A DNA stretch of 64,000 bases from Wyeomyia smithii (Eukaryota > Arthropoda > Insecta > Diptera > Culicidae). Position numbers and translations under genes: made by a program. The notes under the pieces were generated by a model that saw only the letters and a list, made by a program, of their open reading frames with translations, was not told the origin of the DNA and searched no databases. Where the stretch lies: contig NC_073695.1 in NCBI RefSeq assembly GCF_029784165.1, positions 243,696,089 through 243,760,088 on the forward strand. Reading direction: 5' to 3'. Shown here piece by piece: positions 47,881 through 59,034 of the stretch. How positions within the stretch are numbered: the first letter of the stretch is position 1; every line of letters begins with the position of its first letter.

Positions 47881-49747
47881 CTAGGATAGATGTGAATGTA
47901 ACTTTGTGTGGTCATTGAAACGATTTTTCTCAAAAATTTCAATTCTTCCTTTTACTTTTCATTTTATTAGCTAACAGAAAAAGTAATTGAATCGCTCACC
48001 AGAGCGAATTCCCCTGCTATCGCCATTAGAGTCCAGGGCAAGAACAAAGCAAACAACGTACCTTATAATAAAGACGTCTTCTCATGCCGAACCAGGTGGA
48101 AAAAAACAACAGAATAGAATAGATAGAATCCAACAGATGACAGCTTTACGCTTGCCTTCAAGGCCATCCTCGGCGATAAACTGAACCCAATCGATGTCAG
48201 TTGGTGAAACTTCCGAAAGGGGGGGGGGAGGTTTAAACTTTCCTAAAACTCATGGCATTCTACGGCTCGGCAATGGTGATTCCCTTTCACCTGGCGTCGT
48301 GATTCGTTCAGACTGTTTGCCCCTCAAACACGGGAAACATCTGCGAACAAATAAGCCACTTTCCAAGTGCACACATGTTTCCACGGGCTGCGGCGGAAAA
48401 GCAACAAGATGATGAATATAAACGGTTTGGAAAAGAAAGTGCCGTATCGCTCTCAAAGACCAGCGGTAAGAAAAAAAAATCACAAGACAAAGTAGAATGG
48501 CACACAAATCCCTTTTGAAAAGTTTTCCAGGAAATCGACTGTGTGCCGTTTCCATAATGAGACGTAACAATACATACACAATGGGAAAATGGAAAGATAA
48601 AAGAAAAACCCTTCCCAATAAGCATTCCGACAGCGGTGTCTTATATGATCTTCTTACACTTTGTTAGCGCTGTCTTCATCGTGCAGCCGCTTGCCATCCG
48701 GTAACCTATTGGAGATTGGATTGAACCCGGCATGAGTTTCACAACAACCGCCGCCTGCTCTCCTCCCATAACGAAGGAAAAGTGGATCAGTAGCTCGGTT
48801 GGTTTCCGATTCCAATCTAAAATATGCGTATGTGTGTGTGTGTTTACGTATGCTGGTAAGGGCAAACAATGCACAACCCTCGTCAGTCAGCCAACATCGA
48901 TCGGTTATGGTAAACAATGGAAACCAAGCGCCTCCTTTGATTGTTACAATTTCGAGCTCTCTCTTGATTTTCTCAAAGCAATTCTACACAGTATCTTATC
49001 ACCGCTTGGCGCTCACTCGGGAAACAAGCAGTAAACAGCTTTTCCCCCCTGATATACACGCAGTTGAAACAAGACGAAGAAAAAAAAAACAACGAGTTTG
49101 CACAAATTTGTGACGAATTGCGGTGGTAGAAACATACCGACAGAGGATCTAAATTTCACTTGCCCATCATATATCATTAGGTCGTGAACCAAGGCAGGCC
49201 GGTACTGCGCTGCCATGGTTGGAATGCACGATTCAGTATTCATCCCACATAGCAATGAAACAGCGCTCTGGCTTACCCCATTATATGTTCCGTGTACAAA
49301 TCTTGCAGACGCAAACCGATATGTTTAACATCAAAACCATCCTCTTAGCGAAAGTCATGACGCGAAGCAGCAATATCCCCGCGTCACACGTACAGTACGG
49401 GGCAGAATATTAGCTCACTAAGTTACTCACAAATCTAAGAAGAATAACTGATTGATTTTGTGTGTTTTATTTTGGGCATGCTTTAAAAAAAATAGTCATT
49501 TTGAAACTGAATAAAACTAAAATTCATATGCTATTGTAATAGTCCATTTGGAAAATCAAATTTGTTAACGTAAAACTGATTTCTTGTTATATCAGTTCTA
49601 AAAATTGAACTTAATTTTGATTTCTTTTAAATCAATAGAGACATAGATTTTCGCACAAACACTCATAAGTGTCTACGTTATTTTATCCTGCTCTGTAACT
49701 TCATTATGAAATTGAACCTCAAATATGCATGCATTCGAACAAGAAGA

Positions 49748-49774
49748 CTAATAATAATAATAATAATAATAATA
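49748..49774 (+). repeat. TAA microsatellite
   Basis: About nine triplets before a TAG interruption. Confidence 0.9.
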
Positions 49775-50392
49775 GTAATAACATAAATAATAACATCAGT
49801 CTGTCAGCATTGCAACCAAGGGGGCAAAATTTTAGAGAAGCGTCAGCTTTTTCCCACGCACGTGGTTGACTCGTACATACATCCAGCCGTACCCTCATTA
49901 GCATTAAGAATAAGTCATGCCATGACACCATCTTACCCTCCCCTTTTCACCGGTCGGATCGAGCCTCTGAGAAATAAAGCAACACAATAGCTCAAGCGGA
50001 AGTGTTTTGCTTTATGCTTCAACAGCCACCCTTGGGCTTACTTTCGTTCTCTCTCTAGCGCTTCCCCATTCTACCTTTCTCTTTTGCAATCTTCTGTCAG
50101 TCTGCATGTCGCAAACGGCTACCGTCTTAGTCTAAGACGGCGGTGACTGGCTTTTAAAGACTGCCGACTCGAGTCGGGCAGACTGTTTTTATTCACCGGC
50201 TGCTATTGTACTGTTTATTAGTGCAATAAGTACGCCCGCATTCGTGAACTTAAAAAGAAAATTTGTCGATTTTCTCTCTCTCAAGACGATTGAGGGGTAG
50301 CTGCACAAGGGGCGGTATTTTCCTTCCCAAGTATGCTACTTTGCTTGTTTGGATTGAAAACGGCAAAACACACTCCGAGATGGTGCGTGTGC

Positions 50393-50393
<1 letters not shown>

Positions 50394-50424
<31 letters not shown>
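50394..50424 (+). repeat. GT microsatellite
   Basis: About 15 GT units after a degenerate GTGCGTGTGCGG lead-in. Confidence 0.9.
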
Positions 50425-50428
<4 letters not shown>

Positions 50429-51079
50429 ACGAGCACAGTTTTTAGTAGCAAGCTCTTCTTGGTTCAACTTAGTAGGCAAAACTTTCTCGAAAGCTCTCCA
50501 GTGTGCCATCATAACCTTTCAGCAAGCAGTATGACAATTTCGGCTGATTAAAAAAGAGATTTTTTTCACAAATTGGTTACGTATTGGGACTGGTTTTCAA
50601 TTTGCGCCGGAGCTCGACAGGCAGAGGGCATCCTCTAATTGACTTGGTTCTTCGGAGACCGGAGACTGCTTTGACAGTTCGAATGAACTCTGTGAACGAT
50701 TAACGATCAGGAAATCAGGAGGTGGAAAAAATGAATCAATTACTTAGCTCAGTGCCGTTTGGGAAGCTTGGTATTTGAGAATGCCTTATTCTGAAGGTAT
50801 TTTAATGATTACTAAAAAGGTTATTTAAGTACTAAAACGATTGATAAGTAAGTAGGTAAATAAAATATGCGTACAAATAAACTTGAAAAAAAATCTTTCA
50901 TTTTTTACAGCATAAAATACAAGAACATACTTGAGATATACAATATTGCTAAACAAATTGTCTACATTTAAATAAAATGACCATAAATATATTAGAAAAG
51001 TGAAACAAAGATCATCAAATGGGTGATCCATCAACAGCATAACAATAGCCAAAACTTGCAGAGAATATTGATGCAGTTT

Positions 51080-51665
51080 TAAAATTCAACAAAAACACAG
51101 AAACAATTCGACAGGGTGATGGTCTCTCCTGCCTGCTATTCAACATTGCGCTACAGGGTGTAATGAATCGAGCGAACATCAACACGCGGGGTACGATTTT
51201 CAACTAATCCAGTCAATTCGTTTGCTTCGCTGATGATATGGACATTGTCGGCAGAACAACTGCGGCGGTGGCAGAACAGTACACCAGACTAAAACGGGAA
51301 GCAGCGATGATTGGGTTGCAGATAAATACGTCTAAAACGAAGTATATACTAGTCGGCGGAACCGAAGCCGACCGACAATGCCTAGGCATTACGATCGACG
51401 GCGATGAGTTTGAGGTAGTCAATGAGTTTGTCTATCTTGGCTCACTGGTTACTGAGGACAATGATACCAGCCGAGAGATCCGGAGGCGGAAGTCGTGCCT
51501 ACTATAGGCTCCACAACCAATTGTGGTCGAACAGACTAAACCCCCGTCCGAAGTGCAACCTGTACAAAACGCTCATAAGACCGGCATGAAACGGGGACAA
51601 TGCTCGAGGGGAACCTGCGAGTGCTTGGAGAGCACCAGCCAATAACCGAGTGAACTGGAGAAACT
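51080..51665 (+). pseudogene. RTE-type RT fragment
   Basis: Plus-strand RT from motif B (RQGDGLSCLLFNIALQGV) through motif C (FADDMDIVGR, both Asp present), then KREAAMIGLQINTSKTKY, VNEFVYLGSLVT and REIRRR. A frameshift near 51490 leads to YYRLHNQLW...NLYKTLIRPA. Both ends are missing (no endonuclease, motif A or C-terminus). It belongs to the same broad family as the element at 25091 but is a different subfamily. Confidence 0.75.
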
Positions 51666-51724
51666 TTGTCTATCAGGCTATGTCATGACGGAATGCCAAA
51701 TAAATAAATAATAATAATTCTGAG

Positions 51725-52300
51725 AGATCCGTCCCAATCAATCTGTCGCAGTTCTTTTCGTTGTGTTCTCGCTCAATGGATACGGAATCGCAAGTGGATG
51801 CTGTGTACACGGACTTCAAGGCTGCATTCGATCGTGTAAATCCCGACATCCTTCTACGAAAGTTGGATAAACTAGGACTTTCTGCCAAGCTCATGAGACA
51901 GTTTGGTTCGTACCTGACTGGCAGAGTTGTATATGTCATTCTTGGGTCGTCACATTTTGAGCCATTTACAACTTCTTCTGGAGTCCCGCAAGGAAGTAAT
52001 CTTGGCCCACTTCTATTCTCATTATTTATTAATGACGTAGCTACTATTTTACCACTTCTTTTCGCAGATGATGTAATTTTTTTTTCAATTAAAGCCTGCC
52101 TTGGAGACTGTCTGGAACTACTACAGTTGCTTGATGCTTTTAGTGATTGGAGTAACCGTAGCCTTGTTACCTTGCGTGTAGAAAAATGTAATGTAATTAT
52201 CTTCAACAGAAGGTTTAAATCAATTAGCTTTCCATACAGCTTGTCTGAGCAAGCTCTCCAGCGCATAAAAGTAAAAAGACTGTGGTGTAATACTATACTG
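51725..52300 (+). pseudogene. CR1/Jockey-type RT fragment
   Basis: Plus-strand frame with motif A VYTDFKAAFDRVN, then SSGVPQGSNLGPLLFSLFIND (motif B), LLFADDV (motif C, both Asp present) and VEKCNVIIFNRR. It lacks the endonuclease, RT start and thumb. After ALQRIKVKR (about 52275) similarity ends. It lies 60 bp after the previous RTE fragment; the intervening AATAAATAAATAATAATAA is probably the tail of one of the two. Clade (CR1 or Jockey) is not resolved from this fragment. Confidence 0.7.
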
Positions 52301-52924
52301 ACGACTCTCTTTCTACTCTAACAACGTTATGAATGAGCTATTCATGAAAGCTCACATCCAGCTAAAGCTCACACCGGGAACGAATCTGTCTTGTGTTGCA
52401 CACGACAGATCTTTCTTGCGCATGTATTTTGTTCGTTCAGACATGACAGCCTAGTTTTGTTCATTTTGAGGATGTTCTGTTGGTTTGGCCTGCGCTGTTA
52501 ACAGCCTGCTAATCGGCTGCGGCTGTCATCGGTGATATTCACTAGCACTCCTTCTTTTCTCCTCCTTCTTAGGCCGATACCATGATGATCACAAAGCAAA
52601 TGGTTTCGTATATTTTCCCATTGTTGATATTATTCCCCACACCAGAAAAAAGGGTTCCGCACTGCCTCGCTTGCGTTATAGCATCGGCCTTACTCTCGTG
52701 AATCATAATCCCATGACAGCCCGCTCGGATTTTTGCCGAGAGATTTCGCGCTGCAAAGGCTGTCATTAGCGACAGCTTAGAAGTACCAACATTCATAAGG
52801 AGATACCAAAATACCAGCCCATTCAGAGTTGCATGTGTGTGCAGTCGGACTGTTTACCGAACGTGTGGGGAGCAGAGAGAGCTGTGCAATACAGTGAGAG
52901 CCGGATTAGATGAAAATTTGCTGT
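52301..52924. other. No gene recognised
   Basis: Moderately GC-rich, with GCTGTCAT and its inverse recurring at about 52522, 52731 and 52760, so part may be palindromic repeat debris. Confidence 0.4.
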
Positions 52925-53650
52925 CACTGCACAATGGTCCAGAAACCAAATTTAGGGGGAAATTTGGGTCTAGAGCTCTGTAGCAACATTTTAGAGAAAA
53001 ACTTTCTTCTACAAAGTTGTTACATATGATAAAGCGCTCACTAAAAAATTATCAAAAATTAGGGTGACCAACATTTTCGATGCAATCAAGTATCTAACTT
53101 TTTTATCTTTGTAGATAGAAAAAAAATTGTTCTACAATGTTATAGATCCATTAATTTAAAGTAACTTTGTAAAAAAAAAAAAAAGATTGACAGACAAATG
53201 AAAAACGCATATTTTTTGATGAAAAATATGATTAACTTTGAGTAAAATTGAGGTATTTACGATGTCAGCATTGCAAATTATTTCTCTTAAAAAGCTCTAA
53301 AAGTCGTTCGAAGACAGTTTTGAGATGAAACTTGAAATAAAAAAGTTAGAGCGTAAAATGTGTTTTTTCAATATAAATCGGTTGTTTTCAAAGATAGAGG
53401 AAAACTTTTGTTTACAAAGTTACTTAAAATTAATGGATCTATAACATTATAGAACATTTTTTTTTTCTATCTACAAAATAAAAAAGTTAGATACTTGATT
53501 GCATTGGTCACCCTAATTTTTTATATTTTTTCAATAAGCGCTTTATTATATGTAATAACTTTATAGAAGAAAGTTTTTCTCTAAAATGTTGCTATAGAGC
53601 TCTAGACCCCAATTTCCCCCTTAATTTGGTTTCTGGACCATTGTGCACTG
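52925..53650. mobile_element. Foldback element, 726 bp
   Basis: The arms extend over about 250 bp each: termini CACTGCACAATGGTCC and GGACCATTGTGCACTG, then CCAGAAACCAAATT, GGGTCTAGAGCTCT, AGAGAAAAACTTTCTTCT, AGGGTGACC and TTACTTTAAATTAATGGATC-like segments in mirrored order. TGT flanks both ends (possible 3-bp duplication). Non-coding; the loop at about 53190-53390 is unique. Confidence 0.8.
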
Positions 53651-53653
53651 TGT

Positions 53654-54704
53654 AATTAAGAGGTGAGTGCCTACATTGAAAAATAATGACTTTGAAATTT
53701 GAGAATCTACTTTTAGGGAAAATTTCAAGTAAAAATTTTAAAAATCCCAAATAAAAAAAAACAGTGTAGTTCATGAATATCATAGCATCTGGCAACACTC
53801 TTGATTACTTTTATATATATTTCATGAACTGCCCATAAATGCATAACAGTCCTATGTGAATTTTCACACTTTTGAAATACACCTCAGAAACTTCTTTACA
53901 GTACGTGTGCTCTCAAAAAATCACAAAAAAGCTGTGTGTGTTGCTAAAATAATGAAAATAAAATAAATTTTGGTCAGTCCCACGTTCCAAATAAATACAA
54001 AACAGGCTCAGAGCCAAACTTAATTAGTAGAAAATTATAGTAAGACCAATTGAAGTGTACTAATCGGAACAACCATAACTTTATTGTATATAAAAGTATT
54101 CGGCCACATATATTTACCTCAGACGAATGCATGTTTTAATATTTTGTTTTTTGATTGAATCAATAGGAAGCACAAAAATGCAGTGGTTTTCCAGCGTCCA
54201 CTCCTTTTACTCATTTGTACGTTTAGTGTGACTCTAATGCGTTTATGAGCAGGAAATTCCTTGGCTAATTTAGTAAATTTACCATTATTTATTACAGATG
54301 CTTCAACACAAGTTTGCTTTATTGTACCTCTGAGTAATAGGTAAATTGTGGTGAAAAATTTCATTTAATTTTTCAAATATAAACGAAAAAACATATTTGA
54401 CAGCACTGTCGCTCAAATTTGATTTTATTTTATTCTTTGACTAATTTTCTTGAAAATACAATTTCCAAAATGCCCATCAATATAATAAAAAACTTAGGAG
54501 AGAAAATTGCTTGAAACCAGAGAAAATGTGATTTTGTTTCCTAATAAAAGTTTTAACTCGAAGTTTGCACTTAATACCTCGGACTGATGAGTGTTATTGT
54601 GTAAAATTTCCTCAGAAACACGCATTTGACGAAAAATGCCAATAGTCCCAACCGTGAGCGTTGGCGAGACTTCCTGAACAATGCCTCAGGGTCGGCACGC
54701 TTAT
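53654..54704. other. AT-rich DNA with repeat debris, no gene
   Basis: Contains segments resembling 28440-28500 (CATATTTGACAGCACT, GCTC(A/G)AA). No protein recognised. Confidence 0.45.
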
Positions 54705-55012
54705 CCTCAGTTTTTACTAATGTGGAAAAATTAGAAAATATGTCAAACCAAATTAACTATAAGTTCCGACAAAAATCGTTGCTATCCTATATTACAACGA
54801 TTACCTCACTTCAAAGTCAGTAAGATAGGTGTAAGATTAGATGAAGGTTTAATTTTAAATTCATTTTTTTCTTGACAAGTAGGTTTACAATTTTCCTACA
54901 ATTACATTCACTTAAATGCGGAAGCAATTACTATCTTCTAATGAAATAAAATTTTAAAAAAGTATATGTAATAGTGTTGATATGTCACCGTTTGTGGCAG
55001 AACACACAATAT
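54705..55012 (+). pseudogene. Juan-like Jockey 3' end
   Basis: The plus-strand tail TNVEKLENMSNQI...FRQKSLLSYITTITSLQSQ and the following 3' UTR (GTTTGTGGCAGAACACA) correspond to the C-terminus and 3' UTR of the minus-strand element at 36118-37850. Everything upstream is missing, as usual for 5'-truncated insertions. It is followed within a few bases by the left end of a Helitron copy. Confidence 0.75.
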
Positions 55013-55015
55013 AAA

Positions 55016-55998
55016 TCTAAACATATAAAAATGCAGTTCTGTCTGTCTGTCTGATCCATATAGGCTCGGAAACTACTGAATCGATCAACGCGAAAATTTG
55101 TATGTAGGGGTTTTTAGGGCCAAGAAAGGTTCCTATGATGGTGTGAGACCCCTCCGTCTTCTGGAAGGGAGGGGTCCCATACAAATGAAACGAAAATTTC
55201 TGCACAACCCAAGAACTAATCAAGCAAATGAAACCTAATTTGTGTGTGTGGATGTTTTTAGGGGTAACAAATCCATAAACACAAATTTCTGCACCTCTCG
55301 GGTGCTAACCAAGTAAATGGAACCAAATTTCCCATACAAATGGAACAAAAATTCCACTCAACTCGAGAACCTATCAAGCAAGTACAACCAAATTTTATTT
55401 GTGGATAATTTTAGAGATGACAAAAAACTCTATAATGGTTCGATACCCCTCCCTCTTCTGGAAAAGAGGGGTTTCATACAAATGAAACACAAAATTCTAC
55501 ATATTTCGAGAAATCATGAAGAACCAAATTTGGCATGTGGATGTTTTTGTGAGCAAACAATGTTTTCATGGTCGTTCGACACCCCTCCCACTCCCACTTG
55601 GGTGGGAGGGCTCTTATACAAATCAAACTCAAATCGCAATGGTGGTTTTACACTCCTCCGTACTCTGGAAGGGGAGCAATGTTGTAATCTGTTTTTCCGA
55701 AAAACAGCCTGAAATGATCGGAATGATGCTCAGGAGCTAAAAATCGACTCGAGATGCCATTCTCAAATTTAAGATGGAAACTTACGGTTGCTGGAAAACA
55801 TCCGAACATGACCGAATACCTCTCAATATGGGTGTTTCCAGAACCAGAATGACGCTCAGGGGTCAGAAATTGTCCCTAAAAGCTAAGATGGCGACTTTCG
55901 ATTTCTGAAAAACAAAGGAAAGTGACGAAATACCACCCAATGTGGACACAAACCGACCTCAGACAACATGTTGAATTGTAAGATGGCAACTTCAAGTT
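55016..55998 (+). mobile_element. Truncated Helitron copy
   Basis: It starts TCTAAACATATAAAAATGCA after an A, matching the left end at 3861. Only about four TGTC units follow, then the same GGCTCGGAAACTACTGAATC-type sequence, CCCTCCCTCTTCTGG hairpin units (55146, 55448) and several TGGCGACTT units. The right end is missing: similarity stops at about 55998, inside a unit, where the LOA-like RNase H sequence begins. Confidence 0.6.
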
Positions 55999-55999
55999 T

Positions 56000-57780
56000 G
56001 GAAGCGCATTTGACGGACTTAAGTGCTAGTAGTGCTGCTTGACTGTCCGAGAATATACCGATTTTCGCATGTCTGTAGTTGCATTTCAGACATATTTTTG
56101 CGCAGATATCTATCTTCCCTGATACCGGGTCCGTATATACCGGATCCCGTTAGGGATCCCATTTTCGAGCCATCCGTATAAAAACTGATGATACCAGGTG
56201 GAAGATTAGGCCCTCCATTGTTCCACATAGAGCGGTTTGTTTCCATCACTCTATACGGATTATCCATGTTGGTCCTAACGTCCATCCAGTCGGAGACTGT
56301 AGTTAATAGCGGAGTTAGTTTGAACTCCATAAGTATGCGAAGGTGACCGATTTGGTCCCCTTCGAGTATAGTTTTCCTCCTTTGCAACCTTAGAGCGCCA
56401 AGCTCTGATTCCTTTTTCACATGAAGATGTAGAGGCAGTAGGCAGAGATTGCTTCCATGGCTGCAGTTGGAGCTGTTCGCATAGCGCTGGTAACCGAAAG
56501 ACATGCAAGTCTTTGAACTTTTTTGAGTTTGGCTTGCGCAGTCACTTCGTTCACCTTAGGCCCCATACAAGGGCAGCATAGGTGATTCTTGGTCGGGCGA
56601 TGATCTAGTAAGACCAGAGTGCAAAGTCTGGTTTCAGTCCCCAGGTCTTACCGAACAGAGTTCTGCAGGCCCAGATCGCCGAGACCGCTTTCTTAGCGGC
56701 ATGATCCAGTTGTGCAGACCAGTTCAGTTTCTTATCCAGAGAAATTCCGAGGTGTTTGACTTCATTGCTGAAGCTCAGTCTGACTCCATTCAGTGTTGGA
56801 GGAGTGATGGAGATCTTCCTTCGTCTACTGAATGGAATTACGACTGTTTTTAAGGGGTTTATGTTTAGACCCTCCTGTAGACACCATAACGTGGTGGCAT
56901 CCAGAGCCGCTTGCATTCGGCTCGACAGAGTTGCGTCATCTTCACCCCTGACGATTAGGACGATGTCATCAGCGTATCCAATGATACTGCTGTGATCACT
57001 CTGCTAGAGAGCATTGCGTGTATCCAGCTCCTTGAGATGTGGTCGATTCCCTTATTGAAGAGAGCCGTTTTAATTGATGGAAAGGACGTGTTATCGAAGG
57101 CCCCTTCAATATCAAGAAAGGCACATAACGCCGTCTTCTGATAATTCAGGGGCTTTTCAATCAACGTCACTAAGCTGTGAAGAGCAGTTCATGTTGACTT
57201 GCCATGGGGAGTCTTTAAGAAACTCATCACGGATATATTGATCCGTTATTTTCTCCATCAACTTGAGAAGTGATGAAGTCAGACTTATGGGTCTGAAAGT
57301 TATAGGTAAGGTATTGTCCTTTCTTTGGGGATAAACACTACTTTCACCTTCAGCCAATAATCCGGAATATGGCCCAGGATAAAGCTGGCTCTGGAGAGTT
57401 TGATGAGTTCGGACATGATAGCTGCGGCCGATTTTTGTAGAAAGATGGGTAGTATGCCGTCTGGACCTGGAGACTTCATAGGGTCGAGTGAGCTTAGAAC
57501 CCAACCTATTGAAGCTTCCGTGAACAGTCGGCGGGCCAGCAGGATGAACTCCCGAGACGCCATATGTCTCGAGTTGTCTCGCCGCGACCTATCATTATTC
57601 AGTTCTTCAGTCTCTGTCGATCCGGGAAAATGGGTGTTCATGAGAACCTCCAACGTTTCCTTGGTAGTGACAGTGAGGCATCCAGGCTCCATTTCGCCCG
57701 TCTCCTGGCGGCCCTCCAAACTGATGGATGGGTGGCTGCGTTCGTACGGTGAACCGGTCCACCGCTGAGTGGCATGGGCG
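56000..57780 (-). pseudogene. LOA/R1-group non-LTR retrotransposon, RT plus RNase H, broken
   Basis: On the minus strand: RT start LDPMKSPGPDGILP near 57490, VVFIPKE, then after frameshifts FRPISLTSSLLKLMEKI and motif A FLDIEGAFDNTSF near 57110. A deletion removes motif B, joining directly to motif C GYADDIVLIVRG near 56965 (both Asp present). Next come LNINPLKTVVIPF, VKHLGISLDKKLNW and ALVWG. RNase H follows with FYTDGSKMGSLTGSG near 56160 and SDSQAALLAL near 56030. RNase H after the RT is found in the LOA, I and some R1-related clades; LOA (Lian-like) is my best guess. The C-terminus is cut by the Helitron junction at 56000; the endonuclease is absent. Confidence 0.75.
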
Positions 57781-58230
57781 TCAGGAAGGTAACATCAACA
57801 TACACAAACACTTTCCATTTATTTAAGACAAACAAAATAAAACGAAATAAATCCACGCGAACAATCTCTTAAACCTTCTAAGCGGAGGCTACAAAACGCT
57901 TATATCTGGTAATCCAGATATTATTCTTAATTAAGTATAAGTAACTGATTTATAACTATTTAATAACCTAAAAAGCGCAAGGGGCAGAGCCAATAAAAAA
58001 CATATATTTTATTTTCAATAAATTATTCCCATAACTTATATAAAATAACTTATATATCGATATTAATATTTTGATTTGCACTGTATTTGATAAAAAATAA
58101 ATAGTTCACACCACCAAACACATTTACGTCTGGTTTCAACATATTTGCTTCCGTTGTCCGTCTAAGGTTATATTTACTCTAGGAAAAAGTTGGTTATGAT
58201 CCTTTTATAAATAATTTTTAACAACAATTT
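57781..58230. other. AT-rich DNA, no gene
   Basis: No coding or terminal-repeat signature. Confidence 0.45.
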
Positions 58231-58238
58231 ATAATTTA

Positions 58239-59026
58239 CAGTGGTGGGCACCGCTAACCGAAAATTTAGCGACGCGAATCGCTAAGTCGCTAACCGGAAA
58301 ATTTAGCTCGATAATCGCTAAACGCTACACGCTAAATTCACATTAGCGAAACTTTCGCTAATCGCTAATCGCTAACTTTTTAATATGTAAATAGTCATAT
58401 CGCTATATTTATAGCTCGTGTTTTGTAAGATTTGGACCACTTTGATCTGTTTTGGTTAAACAGACGAAAACAATTACTTTTCAAAGCTATTTACAGTACC
58501 TAAGAGGATCACGAAACGGTATTCATATTTGATTTTGTAAAAACAAGAGCTTAGCTTGCATTGAAAATTGATACTCTTAGGAATGTTTTCATAAAAATTC
58601 AATTATTATCAGAATCTGAAAAGTAGAACCAAACTTGCCATAATTTCAAGCGCATTGCAATTTACCAAAGTTCTTGGTGTGCCGAAAATTCAATCTAGAC
58701 CTTGTGCTTGTTCTTCAAAATGCTCCTGTGGCTTGTACGAGACTGGAACTCCATTCTAGGTTAAAAAAAACTGACAAAAGTAACTTTCGCAGTAAAGTAT
58801 GTTCATCTTTCGAAGCAATTTACGTACGCCATCAGCAATTTACAGTTTTTCTAAATATTTCTATTGTCGCTTCTCTACAAAATTTAGCGAATTAGCGATT
58901 AGCGTTTCGAAGGCCAAAATTTTAGCGACGCTAACAGTTTCGCTAACCAGCTAAAAAATTAGCGAAATCGCTAACTGAATTTTAGCGTCGCTAATTAGCG
59001 AATTAGCGGAATGGTGCCCACCACTG
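58239..59026. mobile_element. hAT MITE with perfect 8-bp TSD
   Basis: ATAATTTA lies immediately outside both ends (58231-58238 and 59027-59034). The termini are CAGTGGTGGGCACC and GGTGCCCACCACTG, perfect inverses. Both subterminal 110-140-bp regions are packed with TTAGCG / CGCTAA motifs in both orientations, like transposase-binding arrays of hAT elements. The central 450 bp is AT-rich with no transposase. Confidence 0.9.
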
Positions 59027-59034
59027 ATAATTTA

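Larger units (their letters stand above)
47881..51079. other. No gene recognised; microsatellites in intronic-looking DNA
   Basis: GC-richer stretches at 47990-49420 and 49900-50720 show no transposon signature. Overlapping frames on both strands at 48194-49255 have no recognisable motif. Microsatellites are listed separately. Confidence 0.5.
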
